A stretch of 64,000 nt of DNA, from the NCBI GenBank assembly GCA_003439945.1, contig QVRM01002491.1, forward strand, positions 372,001 to 436,000, given 5' to 3'. Made by a program: the position numbers and the translations under genes. How positions within the stretch are numbered: the first letter of the stretch is position 1; each line of letters starts with the position of its first letter. Source of the stretch: Dermanyssus gallinae. Taxonomy: Eukaryota > Arthropoda > Arachnida > Mesostigmata > Dermanyssidae. The notes beneath the pieces are model-generated. The model did not search any database. It worked only from the letters and a program-made list of their open reading frames with translations, and was not told the DNA's origin. Shown here piece after piece: positions 33,900 through 45,760 of the stretch.

Positions 33900-36800
33900 C
33901 ACCTTTTCCTCCACCACCGGTTCTCCCAGCCATCTGGCCGCCCGGCTCCACATACCGCCTCCACCTCTGCCACTAGTACCTCTACATCCCAGCCTCTTCC
34001 CAGACTACCTGCTGTATTAAAACAATCTAGATTAAATTACCACCTCAGAGTCTCCGCCGAACAGTTGGCATCACTTCCACCTGCGAATAAAAACGCGATA
34101 AAATGTTTATATTTTAATGCAGGTTCGATAGATAAAGATGATCGTACACAATTGCTCAGTTCATATACTGCCTTAAATGATATTAATATTGTGTTTATAA
34201 CCGAAACCTGGTTAGGGGTAGGTGGCAAACACGTAACCGATAGAGAACTGTCGTGTGATGATAGGTACTCAGTATTTCGATGTGATCGTGGCTCCCGTGG
34301 AGGGGGGGGGGTTGTATATTCATTCAAAACACGAAGAAAGTTTGTGAACTTAGACTAGAGAGTGGCATCGAAGCTGTCGCTTTGGACGTATATTCCAAAT
34401 ATAGTTCCATCAGGGTTGCCTGTTATTATGCGACAAGCGCCGGCACCCTTGCTGAACGCAAGAAACGCATAAAAACTGTATGTGACTCATTGGACTTAAT
34501 TTGTGATACAACCAATCCAATTTTAATTTCTGGAGATTCTAACCTTCCAAAAATACACTGGAAGGATATTACGCCTTTAGATTCGCAAACCATGGAGTCC
34601 ACCTTTGTTAATGCCTGCATCACCAACGGCTTACACCAACAAATAGACGAGGTTACTCGCCCTCGACTGTATTGTCATGATGCTGAGGCTGCGCAGGTCA
34701 GTTTCAATGATGAAATAGATAACACATTCGCCACTGTAGGTAATACTAAGAATCACTTTGCTACTCAATGTAATGACACTAACATAAATAATAATTTCAG
34801 CAAACTATCCAGTCACACTAATAGTAATGGTAATAGATATAGTAATGACAGTCATGCGACTAGTCACATTAATAGTAATGGTAACCTTAGTAGTGTTAGC
34901 CAATTAGCTACTAGTTCTACTAATAGTTGTATTGTCACTGATGAAAGAATCTTAGGTACCTCCGACGATGACGACGACAATCTGGGCTCTATTTTTGATT
35001 TAGTTTTAACCTCAGACCCGTCCATCATTAAGATATACGAGTATTTCAGTCGCCAATTCCATCCGATCTCAATGCCATTTCGTTTTCTATTTTATTTGAT
35101 GCTGAATATCCTACGGTAGACGAGAGAAGTTATAATTTCTGGAAGGGGGACTATGAAATGATCAGCTGTAGGCTTGCTTGTATTAACTGGAGAAACTTGT
35201 TTTTAAATTGCGATACCGTTGACTCGATGTATAATAGCTTTGTATACCAGATACATTCACTAATTGAAGAGTTTGTACCTAAACAAAATGGCAAGTAAAA
35301 AATAATGCTAATTTACGTAAATATGTCACCAATCTAGAACGGTTGATTGACCAGAAGCCAAATGTGCAGTATGAAAAAAAGTTGAGGAAGGCGACTAGAA
35401 GACTTCGTTTAATGGAAGAAGCTAGTCTTGATTTTAAAAACACAAAGTCGTTTTTTAGATATGCAAATAAACGATTAAAGGGAAAAGAAAACACTGCGGC
35501 TTTAAATATAGATCAGACGGTCCTCGTAGACGACGCTTCTCAAGCAAATGCATTTAAGGACTTCTTCTCGTCGGTTTATGTTGCCCAAGGGAGTTCAGTT
35601 CCCGAAGGTGTTTCTAACGACGTGGTCTCAAGAGATAGCTGTCCATACTTGGAAATATCAGAATATAGTATTCTTTCTAAAATCAAACAACTACCCACTA
35701 AATGCAGCATTACTCCCCCATAAATGCAGCCAATCCCACCCATATTTTATAAAAATGTAGCGTCTGCGATAACTGAACCCCTTTTTTTTATATATATACC
35801 TGTAGCACAATCATCTATCGCATGTATCATCTTTGAAAAACTGCTAGTGGACCATATTTTTAATTTTCTTCAATCTAAATGCTTGCTGGATGAGAACCAA
35901 CATCGATTTACTAAAGGCAAATCCACGGCAACTCAACTCGTCGAAATGACTCAAGATTGGGCTGTTATGATAAACAATAGGCTGGCCTTTGATTGTATAT
36001 ATTTTGATTTCTCGAAGGCATTTGACAGAGTAAACCATGTGAAACTGGTACAAAGCTTAGGTACTTGGATGGACACACTCGCTCTATATCATGGATTGCT
36101 AGTTATCTTACCCGTAGAGAGTTCTGCGTTTGCGTAAACAATAGCGTTAGTGAGTCGGGCACGTGTCCCTCAGGCGTTCCTCAGGGATCAAGCCTCGGGC
36201 CACTTTTATTTTGCACATTTGTTTTAGATCTTAAAAACGTTATTCCTGAGGCGATAACTTATAAGCTTTATGCTGATGATTTAAAACTATACGGACCTTC
36301 CAACACCGATAGCGAAAGACAAGTACTACAGAGTACGATTGAGGTGGTTTCTAAGTAGTGTGTAAATAATGAAATGCTTATATCAGTGCCGAAATGTGCT
36401 GTATTGTGTTTAAAAGAAGCTCATAACTACATGCTACATGAGGAGGCTATCCCTATTTTAAATTATATTAAGGACCTAGGGGTTGCGGTGACACCGCAAC
36501 TGGATTTTAGCACTCATATTACACAAGTCATCCGATCAGCTAATTTTATATCTAATACCATATTTCGTTGTTTCATAATTAATGAGTAAAATTTTTACAA
36601 GAGGCTTTATAATAGCTTGGTTGTACCCTAAGTTTATCTATTGCTGTGAGGTTTGGCGGCCTTATTTAGATAACACACATTGAAGCAATGGAAAGTGTAC
36701 AGAAGAGATTCCTTCGTCGTGTCTCATTAAGGTGTAACAGTGCCCGAAAATTCTATTGTGATAAGCCCTATTCGGGAACTTCAGTCCAGAGCGGATTATC

Positions 36801-37092
36801 GCATGTTCAATCGTATCATAAACTCATCAAATAAGTCAAACTATTTTAGCATTCGGTTGAACAATCTTAGAAGCGGTAACATCATCTCGTCGAAACTAAT
36901 TGCCAAGACAGATCGTGTAAATAACATGTTTTTGTGGCGGATGGCGAGGACACTGAGAACTTGAAACGCTAAGAGTGCAAATGTCGCCACACAAGTAAAC
37001 TGACTATTGTATGTATCTAGGTAACGGTTTGTAAAATGTAAATATTGTCCCCGTTTGACAAAGTAAAGGTGCATTTGAATTGAATTGAATAT
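33900..37092 (+). pseudogene. CR1/jockey-like LINE, endonuclease and reverse transcriptase
   Basis: Nearly full-length second frame of a non-LTR retrotransposon. A Pro/Ser/Thr-rich stretch (33900-34010) may be the end of an upstream frame. The apurinic-type endonuclease starts near 34100 (IKCLYFNAGSIDK, VFITETWLG). Its frame breaks at a run of ten G (34302-34311) and continues with LESGIEAVALDVYSKYSS and ISGDSNLPKIHW, then contains a low-complexity insertion (34664-34985) and FDLVLTSDP. The SDH motif is altered (SDL). The reverse transcriptase shows HRFTKGKSTATQLV, FDFSKAFDRVNH (near 36010), SGVPQGSSLGPLLF (near 36170) and YKLYADDLKLYG (near 36270). The C-terminal part has KDLGVAVTPQLDF and FRCFIINE. 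The element ends with TTGAA repeats near 37077-37090. Multiple stops and frameshifts make it inactive. Confidence 0.9.
34664..34985 (+). other. Asn/Ser-rich low-complexity insertion in the LINE endonuclease
   Basis: About 107 residues between QIDEVTRP and GSIFDLVLTS, two motifs that lie close together in CR1-type endonucleases. The DNA is built from imperfect ACTAATAGTAATGGTAA-type repeats, giving runs of Asn, Ser, Gly and Thr, and ends in a run of Asp codons. The frame stays open throughout. Confidence 0.75.
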
Positions 37093-37254
37093 ACATTTCT
37101 AGTCGCCTTATTATGTTCTCTGGTAAGACCAATTACACAATTTCACTACTAGAGATGATAATGGCAAGAATACAAAATCTTTTAAACATAAAAACATATA
37201 CGTTTTTAAAAATATAGTTAAGTTTTAACACAAATTCTGTGCATTTGTTTGATT

Positions 37255-37402
37255 TTTCAGGCCAGGATATATCGATTAGAACATCTGGTCAAATTTACAT
37301 CTGTACTTGCAAAAATGCTACTCCATAATTTGTATTATTCTAGATCTACTCTCTTGCCTATTATTTGTAAATAAAGTCACTTTCTAATCTATTCTAATTC
37401 AG
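37255..37402 (+). repeat. 3' end of a second CR1-like LINE
   Basis: The sequence TATTATTTGTAAATAAAGTC followed by TCTAATCTATTCTAATTC parallels the 3' end of the LINE at 8876-8910 (GGTAAATAAAGGCGATTTCT then TTCTAT repeats). It appears to be a very short 5'-truncated copy lying just behind the larger element. Confidence 0.5.
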
Positions 37403-38882
37403 CCAGCAGTTGATCGTGTCGCGGACAGTTTAGGGTGAGGCATCCACTATTATCAATCGGCTAAATGTTTGTCTACTTCACCTCTTTTGATACACGCGCG
37501 CCAGCTTAGGACGGAAAAACACACACACATCGTCTTGTGTTGAGGTCCACATAAGATTGCAGGACGATTTCAATATAACAGCAACCAGCTGTAGTAGCCG
37601 ACGCGACCTGCACGGTTCAATCAGCCTGGTTTCGGTCGGTGTTGGTAGACTCTTAGACACGTCTGCGTCTTCAACACGGCAGGAAATTTGCAACATTGGA
37701 TGGGTGTAGCTCTCGTTCGGCCAAACAGACCCGCGCGGACAGTGAGGTAGTAGTATATGGCTGGAGAGTTTTGGAGAGCCTGCATGCGTTACTTCCTTAC
37801 GTGACTATAGGGTCAATCAGCTCAGGAGGTTGCAGGTGAGGTGAGCTGACTGCGAAATGACCACAAACTGTGCCGGAAATCCTCATGAGGTAAGCATTCG
37901 ATGGGGCCCTTTGGCCACTTGGCCGAACGTGAGCAGCATCGCTAGCATCGACGGCCTTCTCAGGTCTTTTCTACGCGTCTTTCTTTGAATTTTGTAATCC
38001 CCCCATTTCTCTCTCTCTCTCTTGTTATTGCTCGCTCCACTGGGAGCTACGGCATGTTAGCTAACCCCCAAGCTCAGATTCAGTCGTGCGACAATCTGTT
38101 AGGAACGACCGTCCCTCTATATGTATATATATATTCATTTATTTTTGGTAAAACGTGTCTTTTTCAAAACGAATAACGGCTAAACATTGCAAGAATTCAC
38201 TCGCGGATACCACTAAGGCAGTACGGCTTTTGCGCTCGGCGTTCTGTAGCTTACCCTGTGCGGCTGTCTGCGTAAAACATTGACAACAGCAAAAAGGACA
38301 AGGAAACTATTTATGCGGCCTTTTAAGACTTCCCAGCAAAAAAACGCTACTTCGCCTCAGCTGCGGTGCCCTCTAGGCGTCTTGCAATATTTGTTTTTTG
38401 CGTAATTTACTTGTTGTTGCGTAAGTAAGTGCCACCCGTTGTCGCGTAAAGTCATGTTACGCGTGACTCTGCTGGTAGCTCATAGAGTCTTTGTCCACTT
38501 TTCTCATCAATTTTAGGGCGTTTCGTCCTGATGTCTGGTGAATCCAGACCGACGGCCGTAATTATGTGATTATGGACAAGGAGTAGAGACGTCACTTACC
38601 TGTCCCGAAACTCTGTCCTGACACCGCCGAACGGAGCACCATCAATCATTCATGTATAGCCTTTAGACTTGTGGTAATTCTGCTACCGGCCTGCCGGTTG
38701 ACATCACTCTGACGTCGTTGACAGCGTCGTGGCGATTTCGCGTCGGTCCTGTTGATGACATTCAGCTCAGCTTGGGCAGCATGCTCCACTGATGCACACT
38801 CACCACATGAGCACACTTTATCCTTGAATATGGCAACACCTAGCCTAAGTACACTAGCTAAGCGAATGGTTCTTTAGAAGAC

Positions 38883-38925
<43 letters not shown>

Positions 38926-39870
38926 CTTCAAACTGTTTAATATCCAACGCCACGAGATTGTGGCAATATTCACGAAAAATCTTGAAAAGCATCGCGCAGT
39001 AAGTCGACAATGGACGCGGAAACTAGTATCTTATTTTATTCTAACGAGATCAAGTAATAGTAGACGTATGCTAATGCGTGTACGAGATTGTACGCAACAT
39101 TGCTAGCCTTTGCTGGGGCCAATACACAGTCGCACGCAGGCAACTATCGATTCAACACGGCCGTTTCTGTTGCTCTTGTTCAGATTGTGTTTGACATCAG
39201 AATGCGTTATTTTAAAGTTGTTTTTTTTCTTTCTCTTTCTTATACGCACACGTGTGTATAGAAGAATTCAAGATTATCCCTATTATCCCTATTAGAATTC
39301 TGCAATGTTCTTCAGGATGCTGAAGACGATCATAGACAGTGACAAAATGGACGCAAAAAGGGTCGGACAAGCTTCAATATACTTCTGCCTGTATTGTGCG
39401 GTTCATTGTACACACATGCATATGTTTATGTTTCTACATACGTATACATTCCTATTGTCTCATCCGAGATCTTTTTAGCCCCTCTCAATGACTCTTTATT
39501 AGTGACTCAATGGTTTGTTATTAGTCCCACAGCTTTCGTAACTGTGGCGTGACCAGCTTCGTTCCACTGGTCGATGATAGATTGACGTCAGTCATTTTAT
39601 TGACAACCAAACCCAGATATAGTTGCTTGGATGTTCTCGGGGATTCGGAATGTCTGCACGGTTTCAAATAGTTGATAATAAATCGATCGCAGCCTACTGT
39701 TTTCTTCATTAATCAACTAGTTGCGTTTGCTGCAACACAGGCAAGCAGGTTTAGCTCCAACCTCTGGATATGAAGTTGGATAGTAACCGATGTGGCGACT
39801 GATTTATCATTATCTATTTAGGCCATACATAAAAAAATAAAAATGCATATAAAATACATGTGCATGTATA
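37403..39870. other. Non-coding stretch with one microsatellite
   Basis: No supported gene or transposon. It contains the (AAT)n tract at 38884-38925. GC content is higher around 37.5-38.8 kb, but no splice-supported frame was found. Confidence 0.5.
38884..38925. repeat. (AAT)n trinucleotide microsatellite
   Basis: About 14 repeats of AAT; the only long trinucleotide AAT tract in the window. Confidence 0.95.
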
Positions 39871-40130
39871 CAGGGCGAAAAAGGAAAGTTATATTTAGAC
39901 TTGTAGGGAATCATAGACCTTGTTATACGCTTTATCACAATAAAATAGAAGAGCAGAAAGTAGCTGTAAAATTACTAAAAATTGTTATATCGATGAAACT
40001 GGGATTAGCTTAGGGAAAATGTGATTTTGCGATAAAACAAATTGTTCGCTGGAGAAACGGAACGAATTGAATGAATACGTTGACATGTTGCCATTACGCT
40101 CGATACGTTGACATGTTGCCATTACGCTCA
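39871..40130 (+). mobile_element. Single arm of a CAGGG-terminated TA-flanked element
   Basis: Begins TA|CAGGGCGAAAAAGG like the other members, then carries CTTGTAGGG and GTAAAATTACTAAAAATTG, matching TTGTAGGG and GTGAAATTACTACAATT in the foldback element at 60329. No matching opposite end was found, so it is a partial copy; the right limit is approximate. Confidence 0.45.
40075..40129. repeat. Direct repeat, 27-bp unit, two copies
   Basis: ATACGTTGACATGTTGCC and the following nine bases are repeated at 40075 and 40103 with one spacer base, with no mismatch seen. Confidence 0.9.
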
Positions 40131-41370
40131 TAAAACAAACACTTTCGGAAAAATGCGCATTCTGTTAAAATAGTTTTGGTACCAAATCGATGGTGGTTCT
40201 ATTTTTGATATGATTACTTTACGCCGTTTTCTTCTGCTTCCCATGTCGGATTTCGATAGGGTTGATGTTAACACAGGGGGAGGAATCTAGGCGTGCGGCC
40301 ACTACCGTCCCTGCTGTTGGTATGCTGACACAATAGTAAATCGCCTCTTTTATCCTGCAACGGAGGCAATTTTGCTTCATTCCATGTTCCATCTTTGGCC
40401 CAAGTCAAAAATACTTACAATAACAAAGCTGTTTGGAGCATATGTGCCTACGAATTTGATCCGCTAGTCACGTACGCACCATATATATATGGTACGTGTC
40501 TATATATATCCATAATTGCATTTTCGAATAATCAATATTATTAATTTCTTTATTTTGCAATCATAAATTAATGTTTTCTGCTGCTAAGACAGTCACCTCC
40601 TAAAACCAAAAAGCATATAACTGCCAACAACACATACCTTCTACATTATGTTCACAAAGCATACAGATGTATTATACACTAATTACTCCATTGCGTATTT
40701 CATTAGGGCAGGCAAGGTTGCAATTTTTTTTCCAGTTTTATCATTTTAGTTATTTACGACAAAAACTACATCTCTGGTACACTGCGGTACTTTACTGGGA
40801 TGGCTAATCACTTACTACTGTTATCCTGTATGGCTCCTAGCAAGTGTGTATTAAAGGCCTCTTGGGACAAGGCATTTTAGCGTTATAAAGAACTAATGGG
40901 ATACCGTCCTAGTTAACTTTTGGTTGCTTTATTATAGCTAAGGGGAGAATCAGGAAGAGCTGTGCTGAGAGCACCGAAGGGGGTAGAGTTACTAATCATA
41001 GAGTTCTCCGCTAAGATCCGCCCAGTGCGTGAGACTTGATACACGATGGGCCCTAGCAAACTAAAGAGGAGGTGGTACTTTTAGCTGCTGAACGGTTAGG
41101 TTGGCAACGCACTGACAAGGTGATGGAGGTTTCTTTCAAGTCGTAAGACGGAGCAGGAGTGGTGTGCGACGCCAGCTGAAAATCACAATAGGGACTTACG
41201 TCAAGTGAGATTCCAGCTAAGTGCCTGCTTGCCTGTGCTCGGCAGAACTGTCAGCGGCTGGTAGCAGAAGCAGCAGCAAAAATAATCCACCTGATAGGAC
41301 CAACGTTGCGTACGACAGCTTTGAGGAAAGCCTTGAGAAAAAACAAGTGGAGTTGACAAAATGTGGATGA
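40131..41370. other. Non-coding stretch, no gene seen
   Basis: AT-rich sequence; no coding or RNA feature recognised. Confidence 0.5.
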
Positions 41371-41391
41371 CTATATATATATATATATATT
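41371..41391. repeat. (TA)n tract at LINE 3' end
   Basis: TA repeat directly beside the LINE 3' terminus. A matching TA tract at 44049-44086 flanks the other end. Confidence 0.9.
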
Positions 41392-44045
41392 GATTTATTG
41401 TTTGCTTGGCATGCATACCTAAATACACATGTCACCCTTTCATATCAGGGGCGCTTAGAGCGGCAGCATATATGTTACCTACGCATCCATATAATCCATG
41501 TCTACTTCAATACCTACTGAGTATTTGCTTTCCATTGTACAACCTCTGCTTTGTAATATCGACCAGGTCATTTCTGACATTTGGTCCTAGAGCTAAGGCC
41601 TCCGCCAGCTCTATATCTCTGCTCCCCCCTAATGCTATACATTCTTTAATAATATGTTCGATTGACTCATTGTCTAGCCCACATGCTCGACATTCTGTAC
41701 TTTGCCCCTCCTTATATTTAGCTTTACGTATCCATATATCCAACATCCCTGCCCTGGCATCTGCCAATAGCCCACTCGTTCTTGAATTATCGTATACCCA
41801 TTCTACCCCGCCCCTTTCCCGCTTTTCCCTTCTATACATAGTTGCCAAACTTGATTTGGAGCCCATCGCCAATTTCCATTTGTCTGTATATGACTTGTTT
41901 ACCTTCAATTTTACCATTTTCTCTAAAACCCTCGCTCTTGCCTATTGCTGACAATTGTACCCAATCTCCCTAGCTGCAAACTCTACTCTGCGGTCCCACT
42001 TCGTTTTAATCCTCAGTGCCGTCTTTACCAGCTGCATCTGTTTAACCCATCTTTTATTTGTTACATTTTTAATCCTCCTACTAAATCTAAGCTTATTTTG
42101 TACTTTCCTTTGTATAAATATTGACATTCCCCCTTCCCCCTCAATAAATTCCCAGGCGCAATTAAAACGGCAACCCAATGCAAATCTTATCACCTCTCTT
42201 TGTATTGTTTCTAACTTCTTTCTCAACCCTGCGCTGTGAACCAGAGAGGCATTAGCCAAGGTCAATCCTGGTACATACATGGCCTTCCATATATTCCTTG
42301 TTACTATATATTTATTAAACCCCCAGAGGCCCTTACACCTTATGCATTTCTTCCTCTTTCAGCCTTCTTCCTCCTTATTATCTCTTCTTCCTCTAAATAA
42401 TCATCCCCTGTAGTCATTGTCACCTCAAGATACTTGTACTGACTTTTATAATCCAATTATTTTCCCTGTTCTACAAGCTTCTTTGCCCCCCTAGTCCCAT
42501 TAACTACTAAAACTGCGGTCTTTTTTTCATTAAACGCCATGCTGAGTTCCTCCGCTGCTTCTCCACATGCATTCAACATTTGTTGAACTTCGCTAGTACC
42601 CCGCTCTAACACTACCATATCGTCAGCAAAAAGCAGCACGGGTGTCTTGATATTTGCACCCTTCTCCCCTATCTGCCATCCCAAACCCGTTCTATTAATC
42701 CTACGCGCTATTCTCTCTATAAACATTAAAAAAAAACACTGATGACAACGGACAGCCTTGTCTGACTTCCTTAGCAACTATAAACTCGTTAGATTGTTCG
42801 GCTGCTATTATTATTCTTACCGTATTATTCCTGTAAATTTCTTCTAGTAACTCCACCCAGCTTCTCTTCAATCCCTCCTCTAACATGATTTGATACAACT
42901 TTGTTCTGTCCACCATATCATATGCTTTTTAAAATCTAAAAATCCTGCCACACACCCTTGTCCCTGCAATCTCGATGTTTCCACAACCTGACTTAATAAA
43001 AAAAGATGATTATCTAGCCTATACCCTTTCCTAAATCCGCACTGCCATTCTCCTATTTTCTCAGCTGTCTCCAGAATACTCTGCACTCTACTCTTAAACA
43101 CCTGCATAAATATTCAATATGCTATAGGTGTAATTGTGATTGGTCGCCTTTTTTTTAAAGTGTCATTATCTACCCCCTCCTTGGGAAGAAGAGAAACTCC
43201 TGCCTTGCGTCAACCCTCCAGGATTTTGCTCCCTCTAAATATATTATTGAATTGCTTCGTTAGATAATACACGTACTCTTTTCCCAACGCCTGGATAATT
43301 CCTACCGAAATACCGTCAAGGCCACACGCCGTTTTTGGATTCATTTTCTTTACCACGCCTTCGATCTCATCTGTTGTGATTGTAATCTCCGTGCTAGTTC
43401 TTGTTCTTTCTACACTGTCCACGCTAGTCGTGAAAAATAGTGCTTGTAACGCGATGTCCATTTCATCTGTTGTGTATGTTCTATCCTGGACGTTATTTGC
43501 CATTCTTGTATTTTCCTGTCTGACATAGTCCCAAAACCGCTTTGCTCGCTGGCCCTTAGGGGCCCCCAAAATCCTGTTAAATTCCTTCTCTTCTGTGTTT
43601 TTAATTGCATCTTGTATTAACATTTGAGCTTTGTTCTTAGCTTCCTTGTAATTTCCCCAATACTCTTCTTCCTAGTCTGCGTCCTTTCCCATTACTTTTC
43701 TATGCTCCTTACTTCATCTTTTCCGCTCCATTATTGCCTTATTTATTTGATCATTCCATCACCCTCGTTCTCCTCCTTTTGAATTCCCTTCCCTATCTTA
43801 CAGCAATTGTCATATGCGTCTTTAATATTTCTATGCACTTCGTCTACTAGCCTTTCTCCATTTGCCATTAAGAGCTGTTTTATGTATTCAACTTTCTGCG
43901 CCCATTTGTGTTTATCCAGGGATTTCTTTTGTACAACTACGCGCCCCGGCTTCTTCTTCCTACCGCTCACTTCTACCCAATTATGATCACTTCCAACATT
44001 GTATGTTTTATATACATATATAAGCATAACAATAATATTGTGAAG

Positions 44046-44048
<3 letters not shown>
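41392..44048 (-). pseudogene. 5'-truncated LINE: endonuclease end, reverse transcriptase, zinc finger
   Basis: Minus-strand non-LTR retrotransposon. The remaining endonuclease C-terminus contains NVGSDHNWVEVSG (near 43995). The linker runs through EYWGNYKEAKNKAQ and KGQRAKRFWDYVRQENTR. The reverse transcriptase shows KMNPKTACGLDGISVGII, WQCGFRKGYRLDNHL, FLDFKK(shift)AYDMVDRTKL, VRQGCPLSSVFF and LLFADDMVVLE (near 42620). The C-terminal region includes MYVPGLTLANASLVH, and a zinc finger ECRACGLDNESIEHIIKEC at 41697-41641. Frame losses occur at an A run near 42930 and a T9 run near 42730. The element is related to the copy at 59031-59752. A 3' tail of ATTGATT-type repeats is visible. Confidence 0.88.

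Positions 44049-44086
<38 letters not shown>
44049..44086. repeat. (TA)n tract at LINE 5' truncation
   Basis: TA repeat at the point where the LINE sequence begins. Confidence 0.93.
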
Positions 44087-44089
<3 letters not shown>

Positions 44090-45558
44090 GCCAGTTGTAC
44101 TACAGAAAGCTCTTATATAAGTTTTTCTTTTTTTTTTGCGGAATTTATGCTGCGAAAGCAAACGTGTATTGTTAACAATCTCCGGTTTGAATCGGTTGCG
44201 AATCAGTGCGTACTAAGCGCCTTGTAACTCATCAGCGCCATGTCATTTTGCAAGTAAAAAAAAGAATAAAGCCTATAAAAACCTATTTTTTGCCTCAGCC
44301 TCAGCAGCAATGATTTGTGTGGTTTACTGGAAATTGTGTGCGATCGGACCACAATACAGTGGTTTGATTCTTTAAGTAGTGGGACTGTGACACATGGTGC
44401 TTTTCTCAGGAAATACAGTGGTTTGATTCTTTTGGTAGTGGGACTGTGACACAAGTTGGTTTTCTCTCTCTCGGTAATCGAAAGTTCTAGTTGTATATGT
44501 ACTATTAACTGAAGTGACAACGCATAAATGCAACAAATGTATCAATTTGCCTTAAGAATCCAACAAACATTTCTGACTGACCCAATATCACTGTGTCTGG
44601 ACAAACATTACACTGAAACCCTAACTAAGCGGTGATGAAACCGATACAATGTATTTTGCAAGCCCTCGTGGCTCCCCGAAAAATTTCCAAGTATAATACT
44701 TATTAGTTATTAGGTGGAGCTATTAAATTTGTATTGTATTGCTTCTCAGTTGTAGAGTGAACGAATTATTCCAGTTTTACAAATTCACAGCGTTAACTTG
44801 AAGGGTTTTACTGTGCTCTAAAAGTTTGTTGAGCTAAGATGTTTGTTACGCTCATATCTCGTGAACCGCCAATACTGTACAGGTCATGTTAAGGCTTCAG
44901 ATTTCTTATTGGCATGTCATTACCTTAGACAAGCTTCTACTGGTATGTTAAAACTGTGACTATAAAGTACTTCCTTGCTATTGCAACGCGAATTAATTAT
45001 GCTTGAAGAGCTGCACGTACTCTTAATTTATCCTATAGTGCTTTACGTCGCGTTCCTCTCTTATAGTATGGTACTGTATGTACCTATCCAGATCTTTGCG
45101 CTCCCAGGGGGAATTCTTCCGTAGGCTTGACGTCATCAGATTTACATAGGAGTAAGAAACCTTCGGGTTTAATTTTGCCTCCTTTAGCGACCTTCCTTAT
45201 CTTTCGAATCATGTCGTAACTACTGTTTTTAGTAAAGCCCAGTTATCGAAGAGACACGTGATAGTTGAGTTAGTTCCGAGTTGCATTTCAAAATCACATT
45301 CATTACCGTCTCCCCTTTTATGTCACACAATATGTAGTGGGTGTGGACCGCCGAGTCTATGTACTCGTATGCCTCCTCCAGTGTCTGGACAGCAGCATTC
45401 AATTGTTGCTTTTCATGCACTCGTTTTTCCCAGCACAGTCTACTGCCGTACGCTGTTAGGTTTTTCTCAGCCGTACTATGATATTAGAGACGTTGTGTAC
45501 GAGGTGTCCCAAGCCTATTTCCCTTTGTTGTTCCTTGTGTGTTGTGGATATGAGTGCC
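44087..45558. other. Non-coding stretch with one direct repeat
   Basis: No gene recognised. It contains the 60-bp-period duplication at 44353-44470. Confidence 0.5.
44353..44462. repeat. Direct repeat, about 60-bp period, two copies
   Basis: AATACAGTGGTTTGATTC followed by AGTGGGACTGTGACACA occurs at 44353 and again at 44412 with small differences. Confidence 0.85.
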
Positions 45559-45760
45559 TAGGTCCTAAGTCCTGTCGAGCCCGGTGGCTTAAGTTTGCGC
45601 CTCGCAACCGGAGGAGACAAATAGGTGCGCAGGTTCAAACCCCACCGTTGCACATTTGTAATTATGGGGGCCCGTCTATGAAGCAATGTGAAAAACAGTT
45701 CCGTCGACGTTAAGTCTTGGCTAAGGGTCAGCCCGAAAACTTTATTAGGTCGTAAGTCCT
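45559..45760 (+). repeat. tRNA-derived SINE with target duplication (copy 1)
   Basis: The body at 45574-45745 begins with a tRNA-like head holding an A-box-like GGTGGCTTAAGTTTG and a B box GGTTCAAACCCC near 45631. A tail follows (CAATGTGAAAAACAG, GTTAAGTCTTGGCTAAGGG) and a CCCGAAAAC end. Flanking 15-bp direct repeats TAGGTCCTAAGTCCT and TAGGTCGTAAGTCCT (45559-45573, 45746-45760) are the insertion footprint of LINE-mobilised elements. It closely matches copy 2 at 48815-48994. Confidence 0.85.

Noticed and set aside
34426..34626. Antisense frame inside the CR1-like endonuclease
   Set aside because: Shadow of the coding strand, which carries the recognisable endonuclease motifs.
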